A stretch of 64,000 nt of DNA, taken from NCBI GenBank assembly GCA_038400315.1, contig CP151667.1:4909174-4973173 (forward strand), given 5' to 3'. The stretch's first letter is position 1; each line of letters opens with the position of its first letter. A program made the position numbers and the translations under genes. Below the pieces are notes generated by a model. It saw nothing but the letters and a program-made list of their open reading frames with translations, did no database searches and was not told the DNA's origin. The DNA comes from Isosphaeraceae bacterium EP7 (lineage in GTDB: Bacteria > Planctomycetota > Planctomycetia > Isosphaerales > Isosphaeraceae). Below, one piece after another: positions 42,850-51,024 of the stretch.

Positions 42850-44910
42850 ATGGGCGCCTTCGTCGGCATCGACCTTGGGACGACCAACTCGGTGGTGGCC
42901 GCGCGCAATGCGTACGGCCGCCCCGAGGTCCTGGCCAATCGCGAAGGCCAGAATATCACCCCGTCGGTCCTCTACTTCGGCACCAATCCGCCGGCCATCG
43001 GCCAGGAGGCCAAGGAGTATGCCCGGCTCGGCACCGAGGAAGTCGCCAGCTTCTTCAAGCCGCAGATGGGCAACCCCCTGTGGACGCTTCGGTTCGGTGG
43101 CAAGGATTACTCAGCAACCGAGCTTTCGGCGCTCGTGCTGCGCAGGCTGAAAGAGAACGCGGAGGCGGCGCTCGGTCAGGACGTGGACCGCGCGGTCATC
43201 ACCGTGCCCGCCTACTTCGGCGATCCTCAACGCAAAGCGACCATCGAGGCTGGCCGACTCGCAGGGCTGGATGTCCTGCGGATCATCAACGAGCCCACGG
43301 CCGCGGCATTGGCTTACGGTCTGAAGCAGGCCGCGACCTCCGAGACGGTCCTGATCTACGACCTGGGCGGGGGCACCTTCGACGTCACCATCGCCAGGAT
43401 CGAGCCCGACGAGGTCGTCGTCCTGGCCACGGCCGGAGACCACGACCTGGGCGGGAAGAACTGGGACGATCGAATCGCCACGTTCCTGGCCGAGCGATTC
43501 GAACGCGACACCGGCCTCGACCCGCTCGATGACCCTGTCCTGCTCAATGAGCTGCTTTCTCGCAGCGAGCAGGCGAAGTGGCAGCTCTCCGATCGGGCCT
43601 CGACGCGAATCTCGCTCCAACTCGGGTCGGAGCGGCGGAGCTACGAGCTGAGCCGGGCCGAATTCGAGGGGATGACCTCGCCGTTGATGGACCGGACGCG
43701 AAGGCTGACCGATGAAGCCCTCGGCGAGGCGGGCCTCGGCTGGTCGGGGCTGTCGGAGATCCTGCTCGTCGGCGGCTCGACCCGAATGCCGATGGTCAGG
43801 TCTTATGTCCGGCAGATGGCGGGACGCGACCCTAGGGCCGGGGTCAATGTCGACGAGGTCGTCGCTCTGGGCGCGGCGATCCAGGCCTCGGCTGACGCAG
43901 GGGTCGAGACGACCGATGCCACCCCCAGGTTTCACCTGTCCGGGGCACGCAGGGTCAAGGACGTGATGTCGCACAGCCTGGGTGTGGTCGCCCTCAACCC
44001 CGAAGGCACCCGCTACGTCAACGACCACGTCATCCGCCGCAACCTGCCGATCCCCGCCGAGTATGGTAAGTCCTATCTGCACGCGACCCACGGCGGCGAG
44101 AATGATCGGCTGGAGGTTTACCTGACCCAGGGCGAGAGCGACGAGCCGCGTGACTGCTCGATCCTGGGAAAATATGTCTTCAATGGAATCGCCCCGACGG
44201 ATGCCTCGGTGACGGTCGACGTCCGGATGTCGTACGACGAGAATGGGGTCGTCCAGGTGAAGGCGAACCAGCGCGACACCGGCCATGCCCTGACCCTGAC
44301 AGTCGAGCCCGTGCCCGATGACCTCTCGTGGCTTGACGGCCCGCCGCCGCAGCCGAAATTGTCGAAGCCTAGACCTGCGACGATCTACCTGCTGATCGAC
44401 GTCTCTTCGAGCATGGCCGGCCCCCCCTTGCAGGAGGCCCAGGAGGCGGCTCGCGGGTTCCTGGAGAAGTGCGATTTCACCTTGATGCAGGTCGGCCTGA
44501 TCTCCTTCAGCGACGAGGTCGTCTTGCAGGCCGAAGCGACCGACAACCCCAGGCGAGTGCAGGCGGCGATCGGTCGACTCGAAGCCGACGGCACGACCAA
44601 CCTGTCCGACGCGTTGAGGATGGCCGGCGACCGCCTGGTCGGCTCCGATCGACTGGGATATGTGGTCGCGCTGACCGACGGCTACCCCGATGCTGCCGAC
44701 GATGCGATCGCCGAAGCCGCGGCGTTGCGCGAGCGGAAGATCGAGGTGGTCGCGATCGGCATGGGCTCCGCCGATCTGGATTATCTGCGGAAGCTGGCCA
44801 GCACCGAGGCCGGCTCGATCTTCGCCCGCCAGGGTGAGCTTGTCGGCGCCTTCGGCCATATCGCACGCGTGATCTCCGAGGGGGGCCGCGGCCTGCGGCG
44901 GCTTCCATGA
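42850..44910 (+). CDS. Hsp70-VWA fusion protein, operon gene 2
   Basis: The 686-residue protein has an Hsp70 ATPase domain (residues 1-380: FVGIDLGTTNSVVAA, INEPTAAALAYGL, YDLGGGTFDVTI, ILLVGGSTRMPMVR) and a beta-rich substrate-like domain (about 385-500). A von Willebrand A domain (about 510-675) stands in place of the lid. The metal-dependent adhesion site is intact: D517-x-S519-x-S521 in LIDVSSSM, Thr582/583 in DGTTNL and Asp610 in LTDGYPD. So an ATP-driven chaperone is joined to a metal-dependent protein-binding module. The stop overlaps the next start in ATGA. I know of no characterised protein with this domain order. Confidence 0.92.
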   Translation: MGAFVGIDLGTTNSVVAARNAYGRPEVLANREGQNITPSVLYFGTNPPAIGQEAKEYARLGTEEVASFFKPQMGNPLWTLRFGGKDYSATELSALVLRRLKENAEAALGQDVDRAVITVPAYFGDPQRKATIEAGRLAGLDVLRIINEPTAAALAYGLKQAATSETVLIYDLGGGTFDVTIARIEPDEVVVLATAGDHDLGGKNWDDRIATFLAERFERDTGLDPLDDPVLLNELLSRSEQAKWQLSDRASTRISLQLGSERRSYELSRAEFEGMTSPLMDRTRRLTDEALGEAGLGWSGLSEILLVGGSTRMPMVRSYVRQMAGRDPRAGVNVDEVVALGAAIQASADAGVETTDATPRFHLSGARRVKDVMSHSLGVVALNPEGTRYVNDHVIRRNLPIPAEYGKSYLHATHGGENDRLEVYLTQGESDEPRDCSILGKYVFNGIAPTDASVTVDVRMSYDENGVVQVKANQRDTGHALTLTVEPVPDDLSWLDGPPPQPKLSKPRPATIYLLIDVSSSMAGPPLQEAQEAARGFLEKCDFTLMQVGLISFSDEVVLQAEATDNPRRVQAAIGRLEADGTTNLSDALRMAGDRLVGSDRLGYVVALTDGYPDAADDAIAEAAALRERKIEVVAIGMGSADLDYLRKLASTEAGSIFARQGELVGAFGHIARVISEGGRGLRRLP

Positions 44911-45782
44911 GCGAGATTCTCCAGAGAGCCGGCCTGCGAAACGCCGACCTCCGACAGGCCATCGACCTGGCCGTGGCCGGCGGTATTGGCGCGGCCTTCG
45001 GCCTGTACCAGTACACCGAGCTCGTCCACGTCGGCTCGCTCTGGATGCGAGACGCCCTGGCCGGTGGGCTCATCGGCGGCATGATCGGGTTCGCCCTGAA
45101 TGCGTCGGGGCCGATGCGGGATGGTTCATGGCCTGCGATGGCCCGGGCCTCGGCCTGGGGGGCGTTGGCCGGCGCGATCGGCGGTGCCCTCGGCCTGGTG
45201 CTGGGCGAGTTCGTCCTGGGCGGGCTCCAAGGGGGACTTCTGGGGCGTTCGGTATCGTGGTCGATCCTGGGCCTTGGGATCGGGGCCAGCCAGGGGCTTG
45301 CCTACCGGTCGAGGCAGAAACTCGCCTTCGGCTTGATCGGCGGAGGTCTCGGCGGGCTGGTCGGCGGGTTCCTTTTCGAGCTGCTGCGTCAGTCGTTCGG
45401 CAGCCGCTACGATTTGGGCCAGGGGCTCGGCATCGTGGTCCTGGGTGCCGGGCTGGGACTGGCCCTGGCGGCAGTCGAGCAGGCCTTGCGGCGTGCCTGG
45501 GTCGTGGTGATGTCGGGTCGTCAGGAAGGCCGTTCCTACCTGGTCCTCAGGCCGGTGGTCACGCTGGGCCTGGATGAGCGGGCCGACATCGGCCTGTTTG
45601 CCGATCCGACGATCGCCCGAGCCCATGCCGAGATCCGACGAGACGGCCGAGGCTACATCCTTCACCCGGTCTCGGGGGGCCTGACCCGAGTGAATGGGGC
45701 CGACGTGGCCGGCCCGACAGGGCTGTCCGATGGCGACCGCGTCGAGCTTGGTCAGACCTTGCTGGTCTTCCGCAGCCGCTAG
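44907..45782 (+). CDS. Multi-span membrane protein with C-terminal FHA-like domain, operon gene 3
   Basis: The 291-residue protein has a Gly-rich hydrophobic half (residues 20-190) with about five or six spans, such as LAGGLIGGMIGFALNASG and GLGIVVLGAGLGLALAAVEQ. A cytoplasmic FHA-like domain follows (about 200-291: LGLDERADIGLFADPTIARA, HAEIRRDGRGYILHP, TRVNGADV, LSDGDRVELGQTLLVF). FHA domains bind phosphothreonine, but the usual Arg after GxR and the Ser before RxH are not clearly present. The start lies within the previous stop. Confidence 0.83.
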   Translation: MSEILQRAGLRNADLRQAIDLAVAGGIGAAFGLYQYTELVHVGSLWMRDALAGGLIGGMIGFALNASGPMRDGSWPAMARASAWGALAGAIGGALGLVLGEFVLGGLQGGLLGRSVSWSILGLGIGASQGLAYRSRQKLAFGLIGGGLGGLVGGFLFELLRQSFGSRYDLGQGLGIVVLGAGLGLALAAVEQALRRAWVVVMSGRQEGRSYLVLRPVVTLGLDERADIGLFADPTIARAHAEIRRDGRGYILHPVSGGLTRVNGADVAGPTGLSDGDRVELGQTLLVFRSR

Positions 45783-45799
45783 AAGTCGAAGCCCGTCCG

Positions 45800-47161
45800 A
45801 TGGACCGAGTTGAGGTGCCGACCGTGTCCGAGATGAGCTGGGCATTGACTGTGACGAAGGGAAGAGCCCCTGGAACGAGCTACCCCCTCGCGCCCGGCGA
45901 GACGATCGTGGGAGCGGCAAACGGTCCGGGGCGACGAATCGACCTCTCCGACCAGGAAGCGGGCGCCCGTCGCCTGGCCGATTCTCAGGCCTCGATTCAA
46001 TGCGAGGTCGGAGTCGTTGCCGTGCGCGACCTGGAGAGCCCGGCCGGAACGTTCGTCAATCGGCGGCGAATCTTGCCCGGTCGGTCGCACCCGCTGGCGG
46101 ACGGTGATCTGATCGATCTGGGAGGAGTCCAGGTCCGATTTTCAAGGGCCAACGGCAATGTCGAGATCCCTCGTCCCAGCAAGTCCCCCCGGGAGCCATT
46201 CCGCTTCTCAGGGCTGACGTGCAATGATTGGGATGACTTCGCCACCCTCTCGGCCCAGCACTGGCAGGGGATGGTGGCCGAGGTCGAGACCGGCCGTTTG
46301 TCGGCTTACCTCCTCAGGCATGGCCAGCCTCCCTTGCCCGACAGAGGGTCGGCCGCCGAGCGCCTGGACTTCTGGCTGGCCGGATTGCCAAGTGCAAAGG
46401 CGATCAAGCCCGAGCTGGATGTTCACCCGACCTCAATTGTTTGCGGGATCGAGGCCGGGGCGACGATCAGGCGCGAACTGACCGTGTCGAATGTCGGCTA
46501 TCGGCTGCTGCGCGGGTCGGTCGAGCTGCCGGGTGTCCCCTGGCTTCGACTGATCTCAGGTGCACGGTCCGCGCCGTTCATCGTCGCCGAATCGTCGAAG
46601 GTGACGCTGGAAATCAGCCGTCCGGACGGCGGGACCGTCCCCTTGATGGCCGAACTTAAGGTCGTCTCCGATGGTGGCGAGTCGCGGGTGGCAATCCGCG
46701 TCGAGGGGACGGGTTCTTCTGCGAAGGTGGTCGACTCCGAACATGAGCCTCGCGTCTCGATGGTACCCTGGTTGGAGACCCTGAGTCCGTCTGCCTTGAT
46801 CCTGGTCGGTGCGAGCCTTGGCCTCCTCCTCCGAACATTGCTCTGGGTTGGCGGGAGCCTGCTCGGCCAGGATCGTGGGCTGGCCGGTCCCGCGGCCCTC
46901 GGCCTTGGCCTGGGTGGGCTGGCTGGCCTGGTGGATGGCCTGCGGCGACAACCGGCGTCGCTGCCTGTCTCGGGGACAATGGCCGGAGCAATCGTCGGGG
47001 CGATGGCCGCGAGCCTGGCCCTGGCAATGAGCCGCGTCATTGAGGGCCCCCTGGCCTGGGGCGGGCCTTTGGTCGGCTTGCTGGCCTGGGCGGCGCTTGG
47101 CGCGGCGGTGGCGGCCTGGTACGCGTCGCATCGGCGGAATGCAGTGGGGAGGCCGGACTGA
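45800..47161 (+). CDS. FHA-like protein with C-terminal membrane domain, operon gene 4
   Basis: The 453-residue protein begins with a divergent FHA-like domain (residues of about 15-115, with AGTFVNRRRI, LADGDLIDLGGVQVRF). Next is a helical region with SAQHWQGMVAEVETGRLSAY and RLDFWLAGLPSAKAIKPEL, and a beta domain with ATIRRELTVSNVGYRLLRGS. Hydrophobic spans from about residue 330 follow. The helical part recalls segments in bacterial kinase-associated proteins, but I cannot name a family. The conserved FHA His is not visible. An in-frame ATG at 45833 is an alternative start. The stop overlaps the next start by one base. Confidence 0.75.
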   Translation: MDRVEVPTVSEMSWALTVTKGRAPGTSYPLAPGETIVGAANGPGRRIDLSDQEAGARRLADSQASIQCEVGVVAVRDLESPAGTFVNRRRILPGRSHPLADGDLIDLGGVQVRFSRANGNVEIPRPSKSPREPFRFSGLTCNDWDDFATLSAQHWQGMVAEVETGRLSAYLLRHGQPPLPDRGSAAERLDFWLAGLPSAKAIKPELDVHPTSIVCGIEAGATIRRELTVSNVGYRLLRGSVELPGVPWLRLISGARSAPFIVAESSKVTLEISRPDGGTVPLMAELKVVSDGGESRVAIRVEGTGSSAKVVDSEHEPRVSMVPWLETLSPSALILVGASLGLLLRTLLWVGGSLLGQDRGLAGPAALGLGLGGLAGLVDGLRRQPASLPVSGTMAGAIVGAMAASLALAMSRVIEGPLAWGGPLVGLLAWAALGAAVAAWYASHRRNAVGRPD

Positions 47162-48195
47162 TGGTCCCTCGAATCCTGGTTGGTTCATTGCTGGTCATCA
47201 CCGGGATGAGCATGCGTGTGATTGCGGAGGAGCCCAAGACGGTTGCCGAGTCACCGGCCACTGTTGTGGTGACTCAGGCCGACGAGTCGAAATTCCCCGA
47301 GATCGAGCTGGCGTTCGAGGTTCGCAAGTCGGGCGGCGCATTCGTGCTGGACGCGGAGAAGGGGGCGTTCCGGGTCACCGAGTATGACCTCGAAGTGCCG
47401 GTCCTCGAGTTCGAAGCCCCGATCTCGACGGAGCGAAAGCCGACGACGATCGTGTTGGTGGTCGACCACAGCGGGAGCATGGGGCACGAGAGCCGGATTG
47501 ACGGCATGAAGCGGGCGGTGGGGACCTTCCTGGAAGGGCTACCGGCGGGATCGAGGGTGGCCGTCGTGGCGTTCAGCACCGAGGTCCGGGTCGTCTGCCC
47601 GTTCACCACCGATTTCAAGGCGGTCAAGGCGTCGGTCGACGAGCTTGAGCCGTTCGGGGCCACCTCGTTCTTTGACGCGGTCGATCGGGCGGTCGAGCTA
47701 CTGGGAGACGAGACCGGGCGGCGAGCCGTCCTGGCCCTGACCGACGGCATCGACACATCGAGCACCCGTCGTCCGGAATCGGTGGTCGAGAGGGCCCGAA
47801 AGTTTGGCCTGCCAGTCCACACGCTGGGGCTCGGGGACGAGCGCCAGATCGCCGTTGACTTGCTCAAAGCGATCTCCGAGGAAACCCGCGGGCAGGCTTA
47901 TCTGGCCCGGCAGGTCGACCAGCTCAAGTCGATCTATGAGGAACTGGCGAAGCGGCTGGGGTCGAGCTATCGGCTGATCTATCGCAGCGAACGCGCCATC
48001 CCGGACGGGACGCTGAGGCCGGTGAAGGTGTACTACCGAGGGCAGTCGAAGGCGGGCGAGGCCGCGGTCTTCATCCCGGGCATGGTCGTCCCTGCCCCGG
48101 TCGGCTCGTTCCTCTTCCTCACGCTGGTCGGCGGACTGCTTGTGACTCGATCGATCGCGGGACGTTCGCGGCGTGCCGAAGGGGCGTCCTCGTGA
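47161..48195 (+). CDS. Exported, membrane-anchored VWA domain protein, operon gene 5
   Basis: The 344-residue protein has an N-terminal signal sequence (residues 1-22) and a VWA domain at about residues 95-275. The metal site is intact: D102-x-S-x-S in VVDHSGSM, Thr in GATSFFDAV and Asp in LTDGIDT. A C-terminal span (VVPAPVGSFLFLTLVGGLLV) and a basic end anchor it, so the VWA domain is probably outside the inner membrane. This form resembles BatA/BatB-like VWA proteins. The start uses the last A of the previous stop and the stop overlaps the next GTG. Confidence 0.87.
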   Translation: MVPRILVGSLLVITGMSMRVIAEEPKTVAESPATVVVTQADESKFPEIELAFEVRKSGGAFVLDAEKGAFRVTEYDLEVPVLEFEAPISTERKPTTIVLVVDHSGSMGHESRIDGMKRAVGTFLEGLPAGSRVAVVAFSTEVRVVCPFTTDFKAVKASVDELEPFGATSFFDAVDRAVELLGDETGRRAVLALTDGIDTSSTRRPESVVERARKFGLPVHTLGLGDERQIAVDLLKAISEETRGQAYLARQVDQLKSIYEELAKRLGSSYRLIYRSERAIPDGTLRPVKVYYRGQSKAGEAAVFIPGMVVPAPVGSFLFLTLVGGLLVTRSIAGRSRRAEGASS

Positions 48196-49052
48196 GGCCA
48201 CCGCCGATCCGCTACCCCTTGCCAACGCTCGTGGCTCTCCTCGCCCTGGCGGTCGTCGCCTGGAAGGGCAGCCATTGGGTCCTTCTGGCGATGGCTCGGC
48301 TGGCTCCGATGTCAACCATTGCTGGGACGGCTTACCCGAGCTCGACGAAGCCAATCGCCCTGGTCGGTCCGCTGCCGCTGAGGGTCTTGCTGCTAGGGAC
48401 TTCGATCCCGGTCTCCGAGACTCCGGGCGGGCCGATGCTAGAGCCGATCCGGCATACCATGTTCGCCAAGGTCTTCGATACCTGGCCCCGGAAGGGGACT
48501 ACGACGCATCTCAGGGTCGGCAACAAGTCGGCGATCGGCTGGGTCGATGTCAGCCTGACCCTGAACTGGCCGACGAGACTTGTCGTTCGCATTGAGAAGG
48601 TCGAGGGCGTGCCGTCCGGTGTCTACCCCGTGCTGTCGTGGCGCGAGGGGCGGGTTGTCCTCGCGATCTGGATGCCGAGGCGTGAATGGGCCGAGGTCGA
48701 TCGCTATGCGACGCTCGATCTTGCCGACTTGGCTCCCGACGCCTGGCAGGTCTGGTGCAGCGAGGACGAGCTTCAATCGGCCCTGGGTGCGACGGTCGCG
48801 CCGCATGCCGCCCAGAAACCTGGCTCGATCCGACTGGCGGCCCTTTTCGGTCGGCTGGGGGAATCGACGGAATGGGACGCGCCGGACTTTAAAGCTGTCA
48901 GGGGATTTCTGCCCACTCAGTTAGCTATGTTCCCCGTTCCTCACCTGGCCGACGCAGCGGAACGGCTGGCCGAGATCAACCGGGCGTGGTCGCCCGACGC
49001 GACGTGGTCGGGGGTCGAATACCGGGCCGTGCCGGTGGCGGACTTCCCTTGA
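48192..49052 (+). CDS. Membrane-anchored protein of unknown family, operon gene 6
   Basis: The GTG start overlaps the previous stop (GTGA). The 286-residue protein has one N-terminal membrane span (about residues 10-30) and a soluble rest with mixed alpha/beta sequence, for example HTMFAKVFDTWPRKGTTTHL and GVYPVLSWREGRVVLAIWMP. No motif or family is recognised. Tight coupling to the VWA gene says it belongs to the same system, perhaps as the periplasmic partner or substrate. Confidence 0.75.
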   Translation: MRPPPIRYPLPTLVALLALAVVAWKGSHWVLLAMARLAPMSTIAGTAYPSSTKPIALVGPLPLRVLLLGTSIPVSETPGGPMLEPIRHTMFAKVFDTWPRKGTTTHLRVGNKSAIGWVDVSLTLNWPTRLVVRIEKVEGVPSGVYPVLSWREGRVVLAIWMPRREWAEVDRYATLDLADLAPDAWQVWCSEDELQSALGATVAPHAAQKPGSIRLAALFGRLGESTEWDAPDFKAVRGFLPTQLAMFPVPHLADAAERLAEINRAWSPDATWSGVEYRAVPVADFP

Positions 49053-49105
49053 TCTGTCGTTTCGACGGGATTGATCAAGCCTGAAAACATAGCCCCAGTG
49101 CAAAC

Positions 49106-49150
49106 GGCAATGCCCGCGGCCGCCGGTCTGGCGGGTCCGCGGGCATTGCC
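49106..49150. terminator. Long nested hairpin between convergent genes
   Basis: GGCAATGCCCGCGG and CCGCGGGCATTGCC form a perfect 14-base stem. The 17-base loop itself contains CCGCC-GGTCT-GGCGG. It lies between the end of the Hsp70/VWA/FHA operon and the end of the leftward CAP gene and probably serves both. Confidence 0.75.
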
Positions 49151-49181
49151 GGAGCACGAAGGAAGGTCAGACGGTGAAGGT

Positions 49182-50465
49182 TCAGACCTTGGCCTTGGCC
49201 GAGGGCTTCCAGTTCGACCAGCTCGTGATCCAGCTCGGGTCGAAGCTGGAGGCGGAGGGCTTCGAGTTCGCGGAGGCCAGGGGGGCCAGTGTGGAATCCC
49301 TGAACGAGATCGGCTGCGACGCGTTGGTGTCGGGCGTCTGAGACTTGGTCGGGGTCGTCGAAACGGGAGGGACGACCGGGGTCACGGCGGGCGTGACGAC
49401 GGCGGCCACTACGGGGGTGACGACCGGGGTCTTCACGGGGACGACAACCGGGGTCTTCACGGGCGTGACGACGGCGGTCTTTACGGGGCTGGCGACGGCG
49501 GCCTGGGCTCGGACGGGCTGGATCACCGAGACGGGCTTGGCGATGGTCACGGGCGGGGTGGCGTCACCGGCCTGCGACTGATCAATGCGGAAGTCAACCT
49601 TCACGTTGGACGACTGGATGTTGACCGACTGGCTCCCGATCAGCTTCGATCCGTCGGTCGCCGAGACCTGATAGGTGCCCGGGTCGAGGGGAATCTGGTA
49701 CCCGCCCGAATCCCAGGTCTGAACCTGCGAGACCTTGCCGGTGCTGACATTCTTCGCCTGGATCGTCACGTCGCTGGCGCCTTCGCCGGGCGTGTAGAAG
49801 TTGTTGCCGTTCTTGTCGTCATAGACAACCCCGAGCACCTGCGACTTGTCGCCGGTGCTGCGGGCCATGTCCTGGGTGACGACGAGCGGGCCGAATCCGG
49901 GCTTGTTGCTCTTGACGATCCCGAGGCCGATTTCGTCGAAGCTCTGGTCCGACGAGTTCGTCTGGAGCAGGTTGTTGCGGTGCCCCTTGCTGTCCACACC
50001 CCAGTCGATCAGGAAGGCCCGCATGGAGTCGTCGACCGAGTCGGCGTAGGCGTAGGCGTTCTCGGAGGTGGCCGACGCGTCGAGGCCGGTACGAGTGATT
50101 CGATCGTTGGAGCTCGACCCGTCGGAGCCGGTATGCGACTGGAAGCCGTTGGCCGCCTGGTCCTGGCTGTGGGCCGTGGCGGCCGCGGCAAGCTTGTCGC
50201 TCCAGGCGAGAGGAGCCCTCGGCGTGATCGACGCGATCGCCTGCTTCTCGGCCTGCAGGTTGACCTTGTAGTAGGCCAGCGTGTTGACGGTCTGGTCGTC
50301 GAGCTTGGTCGTGAGACGATCGATGGTGGCCCCGGCGTTCGAGCGGGCGGCGTTGACCAACTCGAGCATGTACTGGGCCTCCGCGGTCGGGCCGCCGGAG
50401 GACAGGACCTGTCGGGACTCAAGATTTTCCATCAACGGCTGATGGCGGACGGACATCCGAGTCAT
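49182..50465 (-). CDS. CAP-domain surface protein with LEPR-XLL type N terminus
   Basis: AAGGAGG lies 5 bases before the ATG at 50465. The 427-residue protein has MENLESRQVLSS (LEPR-XLL variant) and a CAP/SCP domain at about residues 30-190: YMLELVNAARSNAGATIDRL, APLAWSDKLAAAATAHSQDQ, TSENAYAYADS and DSKGHRNNLL. A beta domain with GVVYDDKNGNNFYTPGEGAS, possibly calcium-binding and carboxypeptidase-regulatory-like, follows. A Val/Thr/Pro/Lys repeat tail has units of PVKTPVV. CAP proteins bind lipids or act on peptides; the active-site His pattern is partly present. Confidence 0.83.
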   Translation of the reverse strand: MTRMSVRHQPLMENLESRQVLSSGGPTAEAQYMLELVNAARSNAGATIDRLTTKLDDQTVNTLAYYKVNLQAEKQAIASITPRAPLAWSDKLAAAATAHSQDQAANGFQSHTGSDGSSSNDRITRTGLDASATSENAYAYADSVDDSMRAFLIDWGVDSKGHRNNLLQTNSSDQSFDEIGLGIVKSNKPGFGPLVVTQDMARSTGDKSQVLGVVYDDKNGNNFYTPGEGASDVTIQAKNVSTGKVSQVQTWDSGGYQIPLDPGTYQVSATDGSKLIGSQSVNIQSSNVKVDFRIDQSQAGDATPPVTIAKPVSVIQPVRAQAAVASPVKTAVVTPVKTPVVVPVKTPVVTPVVAAVVTPAVTPVVPPVSTTPTKSQTPDTNASQPISFRDSTLAPLASANSKPSASSFDPSWITSWSNWKPSAKAKV

Positions 50466-51024
50466 TCGGGCCTCCTTGCCCATATCGGCGGCCCCCCGAG
50501 GGGGCGGAAGAGTGAAGTATCCACCCCGATCATCGAGGCGACTTTCCGTTGCGTTTCAGGCGTCGAAACTTGAGGAAAACCGCATCATTTCGGGGCGGGC
50601 TTGATGGCTCTGAAGAAAAGCAAGCCCAATGCCATCGCGGCGGAATCTGTCCGAAAATTCGCGTCGTGTGTCGCAAACCTTGGAAACTTCGGTGGTTCGG
50701 ATTTCCATTTCCCCGCCCACCCGGCTTGTTCCCCACTTGCATCGAACTTGCGCCGGACCAATCGCCGTTCCGGCCTTGTTACGTTCTTACAAATAAGTGG
50801 TTCTTACAAGATCAACACGCGAAACATTTTCCGACGGAAATGCTGCTCAAGTTTCGAGTTATGTCATCCGATTGGGGGCGATTTTTTCCGAAATGAGCAG
50901 AAAAAGACTGGTGATTTGCCGTCTCGCGGTCGAGGGGTTGTCAACTGCCGGCCGGGGCTTCATCATGAGGCGTACGTAGCCCGGACATTTCGATCCGGGC
51001 GAGAGACGAGCCTGGAGCCGTGAG
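50466..51024. other. A/T-rich divergent promoter region
   Basis: This 559-base region between the CAP and phosphohexomutase genes is A/T-richer than the genes around it. Frames of 115 and 140 residues in it lack ribosome sites and have random-looking composition, so I call no gene. It holds the two 10-base direct repeats at 50783-50809 and poly-T/poly-A tracts near 50880. Confidence 0.55.
50783..50809. repeat. Direct repeat GTTCTTACAA, 17-base period
   Basis: GTTCTTACAA occurs at 50783-50792 and again at 50800-50809, a 17-base period. The pair lies about 215 bases before the phosphohexomutase ATG in an A/T-rich region, so it may be a regulator binding site or part of a promoter. Confidence 0.5.

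Noticed and set aside
43111-44859. A 582-residue leftward frame opposite the Hsp70-VWA gene
   Set aside because: It is the shadow of a certain gene, rich in Asp, Arg and Gly as expected for antisense of GC-rich coding DNA.
50549-51023. Frames of 115 and 140 residues in the region before the phosphohexomutase gene
   Set aside because: They have no ribosome site, random composition, and lie in an A/T-rich region that looks regulatory.
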